From positions 1,116,001 to 1,180,000 of the forward strand of contig NZ_BOSI01000001.1 of assembly GCF_018403265.1 (NCBI RefSeq): a stretch of DNA of 64,000 nucleotides, written 5' to 3'. Below the pieces are notes generated by a model that was given only the letters and a program-made list of their open reading frames with translations, ran no database searches and was not told where the DNA came from. Made by a program: the position numbers and the translations under genes. Of this stretch, positions 52,063 through 59,688 are shown piece after piece (the stretch's first letter is position 1; every line of letters begins with the position of its first letter). Source of the DNA: Paenibacillus sp. J31TS4. Its GTDB lineage: Bacteria; Bacillota; Bacilli; Paenibacillales; NBRC-103111.

Positions 52063-53021
52063 AGTCCTCTCCCTCCTGCCCGCTTGCTGATGAATTGGGA
52101 TATGAGCAGCATGACGAGGGCGATCAGTGATTCAAACAAGCCGACGGCCGCGGCATAGCTGTAGTTCGTCTCCAGAAGGCCCTTCCGGTAAACGTATGTG
52201 GAGAAGACGTCCGCAACGTCGTAGGTCATTGGGCTGTACAACAGGAGCACCTTCTCGTAGCCGATCCGGAACATGGCTCCCGATTTGAGGATAAACATGA
52301 TCAGAATGGTCGGCATGATGCTCGGAATCGTAATGTAGCGCATCATATGAAACCGGCTTGCACCGTCGACCTTGGCCGCTTCATAGAGCGTCGGGTCGAT
52401 GCTGGCGATCGCCGCCAGATAGATGATGGCGTCGTAGCCCATATGCTGCCATATATCCGACGAGATGTAGATCGTCCGGAACCACTCCGACGAAGCAAGA
52501 AAATACTTCGGCTCAAAGCCGAAAAACTTGATGACCTCGTTTACCAGGCCGTGGGTCGGAGACAAAAAGTCGATGATCATACTGCTGACAATGACGACCG
52601 ACAGGAAAGCCGGCAGGTAGCTGAACGTCTGAATCGTCTTCTTGAAGCGGATGCTGCGCACCTCGTTCAGGAGAACGGCGAACAGAATCGGGAACGGAAA
52701 CGCCCAGAGCAGCGTGAACAGGCCGAGCAATAACGTATTCCGGAAGAGCAGCCAAAAATCGGGCCCTTCAAAAAACCGGCGGAAGTGCTCGAGTCCCACC
52801 CATTCGCTCCCCATAATGCCTTGGTAGACGTTATAGTCCTTGAAGGCGATAATCAGGCCGTAAATCGGGCCGTAACGAAATAGGACAAAAAAGATGATGC
52901 AGGGAATAAACAGAATCAACAGCTGCCGGTCCCGGACGATATGGCGCCAAACCGAGGAGAGACCGGAGCCCGGCGTCTTGCGTTTGCGTCCGGCGGGTAG
53001 CTCCGTAGATGTCGTTTGCAT
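52056..53021 (-). CDS. ABC transporter permease (LplB type)
   Basis: A 321-residue permease with the hallmark FRYGPIYGLIIAFKDYNVYQ, the EAA-like loop DPTLYEAAKVDGASRFHMMR and a C-terminus ISKRAGGRGLW. The ATG at 53021 has AGGAGGAAGG upstream. It is the second gene of the operon, after the binding protein. Confidence 0.92.
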   Translation of the reverse strand: MQTTSTELPAGRKRKTPGSGLSSVWRHIVRDRQLLILFIPCIIFFVLFRYGPIYGLIIAFKDYNVYQGIMGSEWVGLEHFRRFFEGPDFWLLFRNTLLLGLFTLLWAFPFPILFAVLLNEVRSIRFKKTIQTFSYLPAFLSVVIVSSMIIDFLSPTHGLVNEVIKFFGFEPKYFLASSEWFRTIYISSDIWQHMGYDAIIYLAAIASIDPTLYEAAKVDGASRFHMMRYITIPSIMPTILIMFILKSGAMFRIGYEKVLLLYSPMTYDVADVFSTYVYRKGLLETNYSYAAAVGLFESLIALVMLLISQFISKRAGGRGLW

Positions 53022-53126
53022 GGACCTTCCTTCCTCCTAGTAACGGGCAGAGCACCCGGTCTGCTGGAGCCGGGTGCCGCTGTCCCTATCTCTTTCTGCT
53101 TCCGGCTTCTAACTGCCGATGCCGGT

Positions 53127-54734
53127 TTACTTCGCCTCGTCGTAACGTTTCTGGGCGGCATTGTAGGCGTCGACAAGCCTGTTGGCGCCCAGCTTCTCGG
53201 CCGACTGCAGCCACTCGTTCCATTGAGCGTCGGTGTATTCCTTCTTCATCACATATTTGGTGGCGAATTCGTTGGCCGCTTTATCCAGCGAGGAGCGCAG
53301 ATCGGCGATCGTCTTCGTCTCCTCGTCCGTGAACTTCAGTTCCGGATCGGCCGGCTCGTATTTCTTCGCCTTGTTGATCTTGTCCTGAGCTTCCTGCTCC
53401 TTCTCGGTGAAGGCGTAGTACACGCTGCGCTTGTCGGGACGCAGATACATGCCTTCAAGCCACATGCCGTATTTCGTCTCCAGCGCCTTGATGTCGACCA
53501 CTGGCAGATCCTTCAGCTCCGGATAGACCGGCTTGCCGTTCTCCAACTTGTAGGTTTCGCCCTCGATCCCCATGGTCACGAGAGACGAACCGGACGGGCT
53601 GGTCAGATAATCGAGCAGCTTAAGCGCCAGCTCCTTGTTCTTGCCGTTCGGGACGACGATGCCGAAGTTGCTGATCTTCGGCAGGCTCCGGACGTTGCCC
53701 GTCGGGCCGACCGGATTGGCATAGCGAAGGTTGTAGTCCGGCGTGGCAGCCTTGACCTGATTCGCGAACGAGTCGAGACGGCCGATCCAGTCGAAGGTGA
53801 CGAACGACTTGTTGTTCGTCGTCATCTTGGCTGTCCAAGAGGCATCCGTATCGGTGATAAATTCCGGATCAAGCAGCCCTTCGTTGTACAGCTTCTTCAT
53901 GAAATCGAGCTGGTCCTTGAACTCTTTGGACGTATACGCCATCTTCCACTGCTTGGATTTCTCCTCGTAGTAAGCCGGGAACGAGGTGCCGCCGATTCCC
54001 CAGCCGTATGCCCAGTCGCGGAAGATGTTTTCTTTCGTCTTGGATGCATAAGGATACGATTGCGGGTATGCTTCCTTGAGTTTTTTGAGCGCCTGATAGA
54101 ACTCGTCGGTGTTCGTCCACTCCTTGATGCCGAGCTTGTCGAAAATATCCTTACGGTACAGGAAGCCGTGGTTGACGTCACGGTTCAGGCCGTAGATGGG
54201 CCATGTATACATATTGTTCTTGTCGTCAGACCAGGACTTCATCACCCAGTTGTTGTCCTTGTCATCCACGTACAGCTTCTTGAAGTTGGGCAGTTCGTTC
54301 AAATATTGGTTGATCGGCGTCAGAGCGCCCTGGCCGCCCATCTTGTTGATTTCCTGCTGCGTCAGTCCGTGGAAGATGTCCGGCAGCTTGCCCGAGCCTA
54401 CGATGACCTTCAGCTTGTCCTTGAATGTCTGGCTGGAATAGGCCTGAATCTCCAGCTTGATCCCTGTGCGCTTCTCGATTTCCTTGATGACCATGGAATC
54501 GGCCAGATTCGCGTTGTCGCTGACCAGCATCCAGGTTAATGTCGTCGGCTTGTCGACGAGCGGAAGCTTGATGCCCCCGGTATCCCCGTAGTTGGCGGAC
54601 ACCGCTGGAGCCCCCGATGGCGACGGAGAAGTGGATGCCGTTCCTCCGCTTCCCGCGTTTCCTCCACAGCCGGAGACGATGGCCGTAACGGCAGTGAGTG
54701 AAACCAGTACCGATTTAAGCTTGCCTTGACCCAT
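53127..54734 (-). CDS. Extracellular solute-binding lipoprotein
   Basis: A 535-residue LplA-type binding protein; lipobox IVSGC (about 19-23), then a Gly/Ser/Thr/Pro-rich spacer. Motifs: LPLVDKPTTLTWMLVSDN, WTNTDEFYQALKKLKEAYP and LDYLTSPSGSSLVTMGIEGE. The ATG at 54734 has GGGAGGAAT upstream. First gene of a six-gene operon (binding protein, two permeases, AraC sensor, dehydrogenase, hydrolase), transcribed from the promoter at 54831-54859. Confidence 0.92.
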   Translation of the reverse strand: MGQGKLKSVLVSLTAVTAIVSGCGGNAGSGGTASTSPSPSGAPAVSANYGDTGGIKLPLVDKPTTLTWMLVSDNANLADSMVIKEIEKRTGIKLEIQAYSSQTFKDKLKVIVGSGKLPDIFHGLTQQEINKMGGQGALTPINQYLNELPNFKKLYVDDKDNNWVMKSWSDDKNNMYTWPIYGLNRDVNHGFLYRKDIFDKLGIKEWTNTDEFYQALKKLKEAYPQSYPYASKTKENIFRDWAYGWGIGGTSFPAYYEEKSKQWKMAYTSKEFKDQLDFMKKLYNEGLLDPEFITDTDASWTAKMTTNNKSFVTFDWIGRLDSFANQVKAATPDYNLRYANPVGPTGNVRSLPKISNFGIVVPNGKNKELALKLLDYLTSPSGSSLVTMGIEGETYKLENGKPVYPELKDLPVVDIKALETKYGMWLEGMYLRPDKRSVYYAFTEKEQEAQDKINKAKKYEPADPELKFTDEETKTIADLRSSLDKAANEFATKYVMKKEYTDAQWNEWLQSAEKLGANRLVDAYNAAQKRYDEAK

Positions 54735-54830
54735 TTGCTATTCCTCCCTTATGTTCCCTTCCCGTAATACCTTGGCTCGGAGTCCGGCGGCTCTCTTGCT
54801 CATTTTCGCCTCTTTCCTAGCACATGCCTC

Positions 54831-54872
54831 ATTATAGGAAGGCGCTTCCACTACGTAAATAAAGCGTTTTCA
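54831..54872 (-). promoter_or_regulatory. Promoter with overlapping cre-like site
   Basis: On the minus strand a perfect -10 TATAAT (54831-54836), 17-base spacer and TTTACG (54854-54859). Partly overlapping upstream, TGAAAACGCTTT (54861-54872) matches the cre core, but the flanks deviate (13/16 overall). It starts about 100 bases upstream of the binding-protein gene. Confidence 0.65.
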
Positions 54873-54902
54873 CATAACCTTCCCCTTTCTCTCCCCTGCA
54901 AG

Positions 54903-54930
54903 GAAAAAATCCCGCAAACCGTTGCGGGAT
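54903..54930 (-). terminator. Terminator of the methyltransferase gene
   Basis: ATCCCGCAA-ACCG-TTGCGGGAT is a perfect 9-bp stem (54909-54930), followed on the minus strand by TTTTTTCC. It lies about 85 bases past the stop at 55016. Confidence 0.8.
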
Positions 54931-55015
54931 AAGGGATTATTCGTATGTAGAAAATGAACAAGCGGAGGAAAATGAGCAAATCCGACAGGAAAATTGGATA
55001 GGTGCGCCTCCGTAT

Positions 55016-55636
55016 TTACGTGGCCGTTGAGGACGTCGACCGGTGCTGCGGACGGGCTGCCCGGACGGCCACAAAGAGGCCGCCGACGCGTTCTTCCTCC
55101 TCTAACGTCTCGAAGCCGGTCCGGTGTACAAGCTCCGCCGTTCTACGGTTCAGCCGGCAGCCGTCGCAGACGGCCATCCACGCGGGTGTCAGCCAATCCT
55201 GCAGCTTAGCGAGCAGCGGATGCCGGAGCCGGACATGCTCCAGCAGCAGCAGCTTGCCGCCGGGCTTGACCACCCGCCATGCTTCGGCCAGAGCCGCGGC
55301 CGGGTCGGGAATCGTGCAGAACACGAGCGTCCCGACTACGGTGTCGAAGGATGCGTCCGGAAATGGCAGTCTAGTGGCATCCGCCTGAACGAGCCTGACG
55401 GGAACGGCTGCCTCTCGCGCACGGATCTCCGCCTGTGCGAGCATGGCCGTCTCGGGCTCGGTTGCCGTTACCCGGGACGCGCTCCGGTAATAGGCGAAAT
55501 TCGCGCCCGTCCCTGCCCCCAGCTCCAGCACCTCCCCTTCCGCGACGCTGAGTAGACGGCGGCGCATCGCCCCAAGCACCCTTTTCTCCAGCGGGCCCAT
55601 CATCCGGTCATAGTTCCGGTGAAACCAATTGCCCAT
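55016..55636 (-). CDS. Class I SAM-dependent methyltransferase
   Basis: A 206-residue methyltransferase. The ATG at 55636 (MGNWFHRNYDRMMGPLEK) has AAGGAGGAG upstream; an extension to 55741 would run into a terminator. Motif I is VLELGAGTGANF, the acidic residue binding the ribose is in ATEPET, motif IV is FDTVVGTLVFCTIPD and the post-motif VVKPGGKLLLLEHV is intact. It resembles the UbiE/METTL7-like small-molecule or thiol methyltransferases. It is a single-gene unit between two terminators; substrate unknown. Confidence 0.88.
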   Translation of the reverse strand: MGNWFHRNYDRMMGPLEKRVLGAMRRRLLSVAEGEVLELGAGTGANFAYYRSASRVTATEPETAMLAQAEIRAREAAVPVRLVQADATRLPFPDASFDTVVGTLVFCTIPDPAAALAEAWRVVKPGGKLLLLEHVRLRHPLLAKLQDWLTPAWMAVCDGCRLNRRTAELVHRTGFETLEEEERVGGLFVAVRAARPQHRSTSSTAT

Positions 55637-55695
55637 CCCGCAACTCCTCCTTTCTCTATCGTCCATTGTATCCTGGATAAAAGGAGTAGAACAAC

Positions 55696-55734
55696 GAAAA
55701 GCCCGGCAAGGCGGCTGGGCCGCCTTGCCGGGCT
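55696..55734 (-). terminator. Strong terminator of the DUF917/AroM/OPT operon
   Basis: AGCCCGGCAAGGCGGC and GCCGCCTTGCCGGGCT form a 16-bp perfect stem with a 3-base loop (55700-55734); on the minus strand TTTTCGTT follows. It lies about 50 bases past the stop at 55785. Confidence 0.9.
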
Positions 55735-55784
55735 GAACCACGGAGAGCCTGCCGGTGCAGCAGCCCCACCGGCGCCCTGGACCG

Positions 55785-56732
55785 TTACTCTTTCCAGACG
55801 CCCTTCTCCATGATAAGCCGGTCGTCGAGATAGACGTCCGGCTTCATGACGATGCCGTCGATGTGGACACCCGCGGCGATCGTCCCCCCGAACGTGTTGT
55901 TGCTGCCGAAGGCGACGTGGATCGTGCCGTATACCTTTTCGTCCTCCAGCACGACGCCGGTAATGCGGGCTTTGTCGTTCGTACCGATGCCGAATTCGCC
56001 CAGCTGCCGGCCGTCCCCGTCGCCGAGCATCCGGAGCAGCTGTTCCGCATTCTCTCCTTCCGCACGGACGAGCCTGCCCTGCTCCACCGTCAGCAGCAGT
56101 GGGGAAGAGAGCGCCCCGATGCCAGCCACCGAGCCGTTGATCCGGATCTGTCCCTCGGCCGTTCCTTCGACAGGCGCGATATACGCCTCGCCGGACGGCA
56201 GATTGCCGGATTCGCCCGGATTGAGATACAGGCCGGTGCTCGGCACTCCGCTGCGGCCGGCGATCGAGAACGCAAGCGTACTGCCATCCTTCTCGATCCG
56301 CACTTGCCGGGCTTCCGTCAGCATGGCGGTCACCCGGTCCGTCAGCTCCTTTACCTTGCCGTAATCGGCCGCGATGGCCCCTTCGAGGAACATATTCTCC
56401 GTTATGCCCGGCATCGTCGCCACGCGCGCGCCTGCGGCCGCTGCCTGCTTGCGCGCCGCCGTATGGGTGAGCGAATGTCTCGTTACGCATACGACGACGT
56501 CCGCTTTGGCCATCGCCGCGGCGACCGGAGCCGGCGGTTCCTCACCAGACTTGCTTCTCTCCCGCATGACGCAGAGCATCGCTTCCGCGTCAAGCTGGCG
56601 GCCCGCCTCGAACAGCGATTCCCCAATTTCCTTCTTGCCTTCGTCCGCCACGACGAGGAACGATTCCCCCGCCTTCAAGCCGAGGCAATCCTGCAGCACT
56701 CGCTTGCTGATTGTCGTCAATTGCTCCTTCAC
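55785..56732 (-). CDS. M29-like aminopeptidase / NicX-like metalloenzyme
   Basis: A 315-residue protein of the COG2309 group (leucyl aminopeptidase T-like and NicX-like metal enzymes). Start is GTG at 56732 with AAGAAGGG upstream. Signature stretches are LPSGEAYIAPVEGTAEGQIR, GEFGIGTNDKARITGVVLED and TIHVAFGSNNTFGG, where Glu, His and Asp residues would bind the metal ion. It is shorter than classical M29 peptidases (about 410 residues), so it is either a short peptidase or a ring-cleaving dioxygenase relative. It is the last gene of the cluster with OPT transporter, DUF917, DUF1177 and AroM; cleavage of an imported peptide-like compound is inferred. Confidence 0.8.
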   Translation of the reverse strand: MKEQLTTISKRVLQDCLGLKAGESFLVVADEGKKEIGESLFEAGRQLDAEAMLCVMRERSKSGEEPPAPVAAAMAKADVVVCVTRHSLTHTAARKQAAAAGARVATMPGITENMFLEGAIAADYGKVKELTDRVTAMLTEARQVRIEKDGSTLAFSIAGRSGVPSTGLYLNPGESGNLPSGEAYIAPVEGTAEGQIRINGSVAGIGALSSPLLLTVEQGRLVRAEGENAEQLLRMLGDGDGRQLGEFGIGTNDKARITGVVLEDEKVYGTIHVAFGSNNTFGGTIAAGVHIDGIVMKPDVYLDDRLIMEKGVWKE

Positions 56733-56751
56733 GCGAAGTCCCTTCTTTCTG

Positions 56752-57423
56752 TCAAATCAATTCGGAAAGCAGCTTGGCCATGAGCGCGCTAGACAGCACG
56801 ACCGGCAGATCGGACGCACGGGAGACAAGCGTTCTCGCTTCCTCTGTATACCCCATACAATCGAGAAGCAGAACATCCGCATTCCCCCGCAGTTCCTCAG
56901 CCGCGAGCCGGAACGGCTCCGGATCCTGCACGTACGGGGAAGCTGCCGCGAACACCGGCTTCAGGCCGACGGCTTCATATTTGTGCCGAAGCGATTCCTT
57001 CTGCTCCTCAAGCGGAACCAGGACACCGAGTCTCCGTTCACCCACCATTGCACGGACGACCGGCGGCAAAATCCGGTCCGGCTCCAGAAGCAGGGCGGAG
57101 GCTGACTGCAGTCCCGGAAACACGCCTGTGCAGAGCAGCAGGATCGTCCGGATGCCCGCCCGCTCCAGCAGATCGATCTTCTCCTGCAGCAGCGGCTGAA
57201 GCTTCTCCCGCCCCATCACGACCGGCTCCCCCGTCGAGAGGCGGGAGGTCAGCGTGTACTCTCCCTCCCGGGGAGCGAGTTCATCCTCCACCTGCCGTCT
57301 GTTCATGCCGTCAAGCGCGCCCGCCTGGATGAGCTGTGCCCTCCCGGCGAGCTGCCGCTCTAGGATGGGCGCGGCATCCGGCCGGGGAGCTTGGCCAATG
57401 GTCAGCATTCCGATCTTTTGCAT
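56752..57423 (-). CDS. aroM: AroM family protein
   Basis: A 223-residue protein of the AroM family, whose biochemical function is unknown. The ATG at 57423 (MQKIGMLTIGQAPRPD) has AGAGGAGGTAA upstream. The GQAPRPD motif, the LLLCTGVFPGL segment and LLLDCMGYTEEA near the C-terminus are characteristic; the two Cys sites resemble the thiol pair of Asp/Glu racemase-fold enzymes, to which AroM is probably related. It is separated from DUF1177 upstream by a terminator-like hairpin and followed after 19 bases by the peptidase gene. Confidence 0.85.
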   Translation of the reverse strand: MQKIGMLTIGQAPRPDAAPILERQLAGRAQLIQAGALDGMNRRQVEDELAPREGEYTLTSRLSTGEPVVMGREKLQPLLQEKIDLLERAGIRTILLLCTGVFPGLQSASALLLEPDRILPPVVRAMVGERRLGVLVPLEEQKESLRHKYEAVGLKPVFAAASPYVQDPEPFRLAAEELRGNADVLLLDCMGYTEEARTLVSRASDLPVVLSSALMAKLLSELI

Positions 57424-57511
57424 CGTTGCCTTACCTCCTCTGATCTTAACGCGAAGCCGGTCCGTCCGCAACGTTCGGCACTGGGCCCTATCTTGCCCAC
57501 TTCCCGCTCAA

Positions 57512-57536
57512 ACGAAAAGAGGGATCGCTCCCTCTT
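57512..57536 (-). terminator. Intra-cluster terminator/attenuator hairpin
   Basis: AAGAGGGA-TCGC-TCCCTCTT is a perfect 8-bp stem (57517-57536), followed on the minus strand by TTCG and a T-containing tail. It lies between DUF1177 and AroM and may lower expression of the last two genes. Confidence 0.6.
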
Positions 57537-57576
57537 GTTCTCCACCGACCGTTCAGCCCGGCCGGCCGTTATCCAA

Positions 57577-58524
57577 TCAAGCCTGGCCGACCTCGCGCCC
57601 GCTCGTCTGCAGCACCTTCATCGATCCGTATAGGCTTGTCATGCGGCCAAACTCCTCCGCATCGTAGAACCGGCATGTGCCGGCAGTCAGCTCTTTGGCG
57701 ACTTCGACGGCGAACCGGACCGCCGAGGCGATGTCCGTCTCGTGGCTGGCCCCGGTGCCGCAGCCGGGGACGACCGACTGCGCCGTCACGGCGAGTCCGA
57801 CGACCGGAGCGTCGGTCGCGACGCACGGCTGCAGAATCGAGTTGATGTGGTACAAGTCGTTGCCGTACGGCGTAATGTCTTGCATCGTCACCGGGAAGGT
57901 AACGGCGAACTGGCCGGTCGTCATCTCCATAATGCGCAGCAGGTCCTCGCTTACCCGCAGAATGTACCCTTCCTTGACGGTCGGGGAGATGGCGATGCCT
58001 TTGTGATTGATGACCCGGTTGCCCTTGGTCGTATCGATCGAGAGAATTGCCTCCATTTCCGGCAGCACCTCGTGCTCGTTCATCGTGCGAATGTCCACCG
58101 GCGAATCCATGAAGTCGACCGGCTCATGCGGGCGGGTAGGCGCGTCCGGACAGATGTGCGTCGTGACGATCACATCTCCCTTCAGCTGATCGCCCTTGGT
58201 CTGCATATCGGCCAGCTTCAGCGCGGCTGCTACCGCCGCGACCGCTCCGTCGGCGTCCGAGACAAGCCCGATCCGGCTGGGACGAGCGCCGATGCCTCCG
58301 AGACGGCCGACGATGCCGAAAGTCGGCGCGGCGCCGCCCCTGCTTTTGCCTTCCGTGCCAGGGATGACGATCTTCACAAAATCGGTGCTCCCCTTGTCCC
58401 CTCTTACCTCGCGGACCGTGACCTCGACGTCCGGATACGCGGCGAACAGCTCCTGTACCCGGCCGCCGCTCGCGTACCGGCTGTCCAGAACATCCAAGAC
58501 GGTTAATGTTTGCTGCAATGTCAT
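57577..58524 (-). CDS. DUF1177 family protein
   Basis: A 315-residue cytoplasmic protein that I recognise as DUF1177, a family of unknown function. The ATG at 58524 has AGGAGGG 7 bases upstream. Notable motifs: FGIVGRLGGIGARPSRIGLV, VIVTTHICPDAPTRPHEPVD, SIDTTKGNRVINHKGIAISP and VVPGCGTGASHETDIA. The conserved His, Asp and Glu residues are reminiscent of a zinc peptidase fold, but I cannot assign catalysis. It follows DUF917 and precedes AroM; DUF1177, AroM, DUF917 and OPT genes commonly co-occur as I recall, which supports a shared pathway. Confidence 0.85.
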   Translation of the reverse strand: MTLQQTLTVLDVLDSRYASGGRVQELFAAYPDVEVTVREVRGDKGSTDFVKIVIPGTEGKSRGGAAPTFGIVGRLGGIGARPSRIGLVSDADGAVAAVAAALKLADMQTKGDQLKGDVIVTTHICPDAPTRPHEPVDFMDSPVDIRTMNEHEVLPEMEAILSIDTTKGNRVINHKGIAISPTVKEGYILRVSEDLLRIMEMTTGQFAVTFPVTMQDITPYGNDLYHINSILQPCVATDAPVVGLAVTAQSVVPGCGTGASHETDIASAVRFAVEVAKELTAGTCRFYDAEEFGRMTSLYGSMKVLQTSGREVGQA

Positions 58525-58619
58525 AGTGGTTCCCTCCTGTTGGCTCCTGTTTGTCTATTGTTGTTGGCCCGCTGCTCGCTGTCGCCCGCACGGCTCGCGG
58601 CCAGGAGCGGGCAGACGCT

Positions 58620-59678
58620 CTACTCTCTTTCCAGAATCGATTTGCCGATGATTCCCTCGATCGGCTCGAGCAGCTTGCTGTTCGTCATCGTCGTGCTAAG
58701 GAGAAGCTTCTCCCGCGGAACGGTCAGCACCGCCAGCCGCTGGCCCTTCTCGACCGCCGCCGTAATGACGGGTCTAGCCGTATCGGCATCCAGTGTCATG
58801 ATGAGGTCCGGGAAGGTCGCCAAGCGGCGGCCTTCCAGCTCCAGCGTCATGTACTCGTTCCAGAACGTCAGCTCATGTTTGCCGTCGATCGTCACGGTCC
58901 CGACGTCGAAGCCTCCTTTTGTTTCGAGTCCGAACGCGGTTACGGTGCCGCACGCCGCCACCTTGCCCCCGAGCTCCGAAGCCACCGCATCGATAGCGGC
59001 CTCTCCTTTGCGGCTGAGCAGCACTTCACCGACTTCCATGGCCCGCGTGATCGCTCCGACCGCTCCGTTCTCCCTTGCGTATGAGGCCGATACCGGATTG
59101 CGCGCCACGGCTACGAGCCCTCCCGCCTCGACCGACGCTTGCCGGACGAGCGAGCCGGCGAGTCCAAGCGAAGAGGAGAGGCTCATCTCTACATAGCGGC
59201 TGCCTCGTCCGCCGACCGCCGCCTGGTGGGAGACGTAGCCGTCCTGCTCGGACAGATTGAGCGAGCCCATGCTGCCGGTCGGGTGAGCCCGCCCGTTGCA
59301 GGCAAAGTCGACGAGTGGAATCCCGGTCAGCGCCGACTGGAACCAGCCGTTGACCGTCGTCCCGGCCCCGTTCTCGTTCGTATGAAGCGCTTCGATCGGC
59401 CGCCCGATGCGGGCGCCAAGCAGCTCCAGCGCCTTGGCATAATGGACCGGCTTGACGTACTGCTCCTTGGCGGCCGGCGCGCCGACCATCGACACGGTCA
59501 CGAACAGGGCGTCGTCCGCGAAGCGGTCCGCCGGCACGAGAGCGGGCTGGCCGATCTCGAGGGCGAGCCTGCCGAGCTTGAGCCCGTCTTCGATCCAGCC
59601 GCCTCCCCCTCCGCCGAGCACGGCGCCGCCGTAAACGGCATAGTCGACCATTCGTTCATCCAGTTGTCTTGCTGTCAT
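58620..59678 (-). CDS. DUF917 family protein (hydantoinase/S-Me-THD-like)
   Basis: A 352-residue protein of the DUF917 family. The ATG at 59678 (MTARQLDERMVDYAVYGGAV) has GTGAGGCGG 6 bases upstream and lies 10 bases past the transporter stop. Markers are GGAVLGGGGGGW near the start, VSMVGAPAAKEQYV, EALHTNENGAGTTVNGW, DFACNGRAHPTGSMGSLN and the C-terminal PREKLLLSTTMTN. The family is annotated as related to hydantoin utilisation proteins and S-methyl-thiohydantoin desulfurases; the true reaction here is unknown. Next to a racemase-like protein and an oligopeptide-type transporter, a cyclic amide substrate such as a hydantoin is plausible. Confidence 0.85.
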   Translation of the reverse strand: MTARQLDERMVDYAVYGGAVLGGGGGGWIEDGLKLGRLALEIGQPALVPADRFADDALFVTVSMVGAPAAKEQYVKPVHYAKALELLGARIGRPIEALHTNENGAGTTVNGWFQSALTGIPLVDFACNGRAHPTGSMGSLNLSEQDGYVSHQAAVGGRGSRYVEMSLSSSLGLAGSLVRQASVEAGGLVAVARNPVSASYARENGAVGAITRAMEVGEVLLSRKGEAAIDAVASELGGKVAACGTVTAFGLETKGGFDVGTVTIDGKHELTFWNEYMTLELEGRRLATFPDLIMTLDADTARPVITAAVEKGQRLAVLTVPREKLLLSTTMTNSKLLEPIEGIIGKSILERE

Positions 59679-59688
59679 GTAGTCCGCC

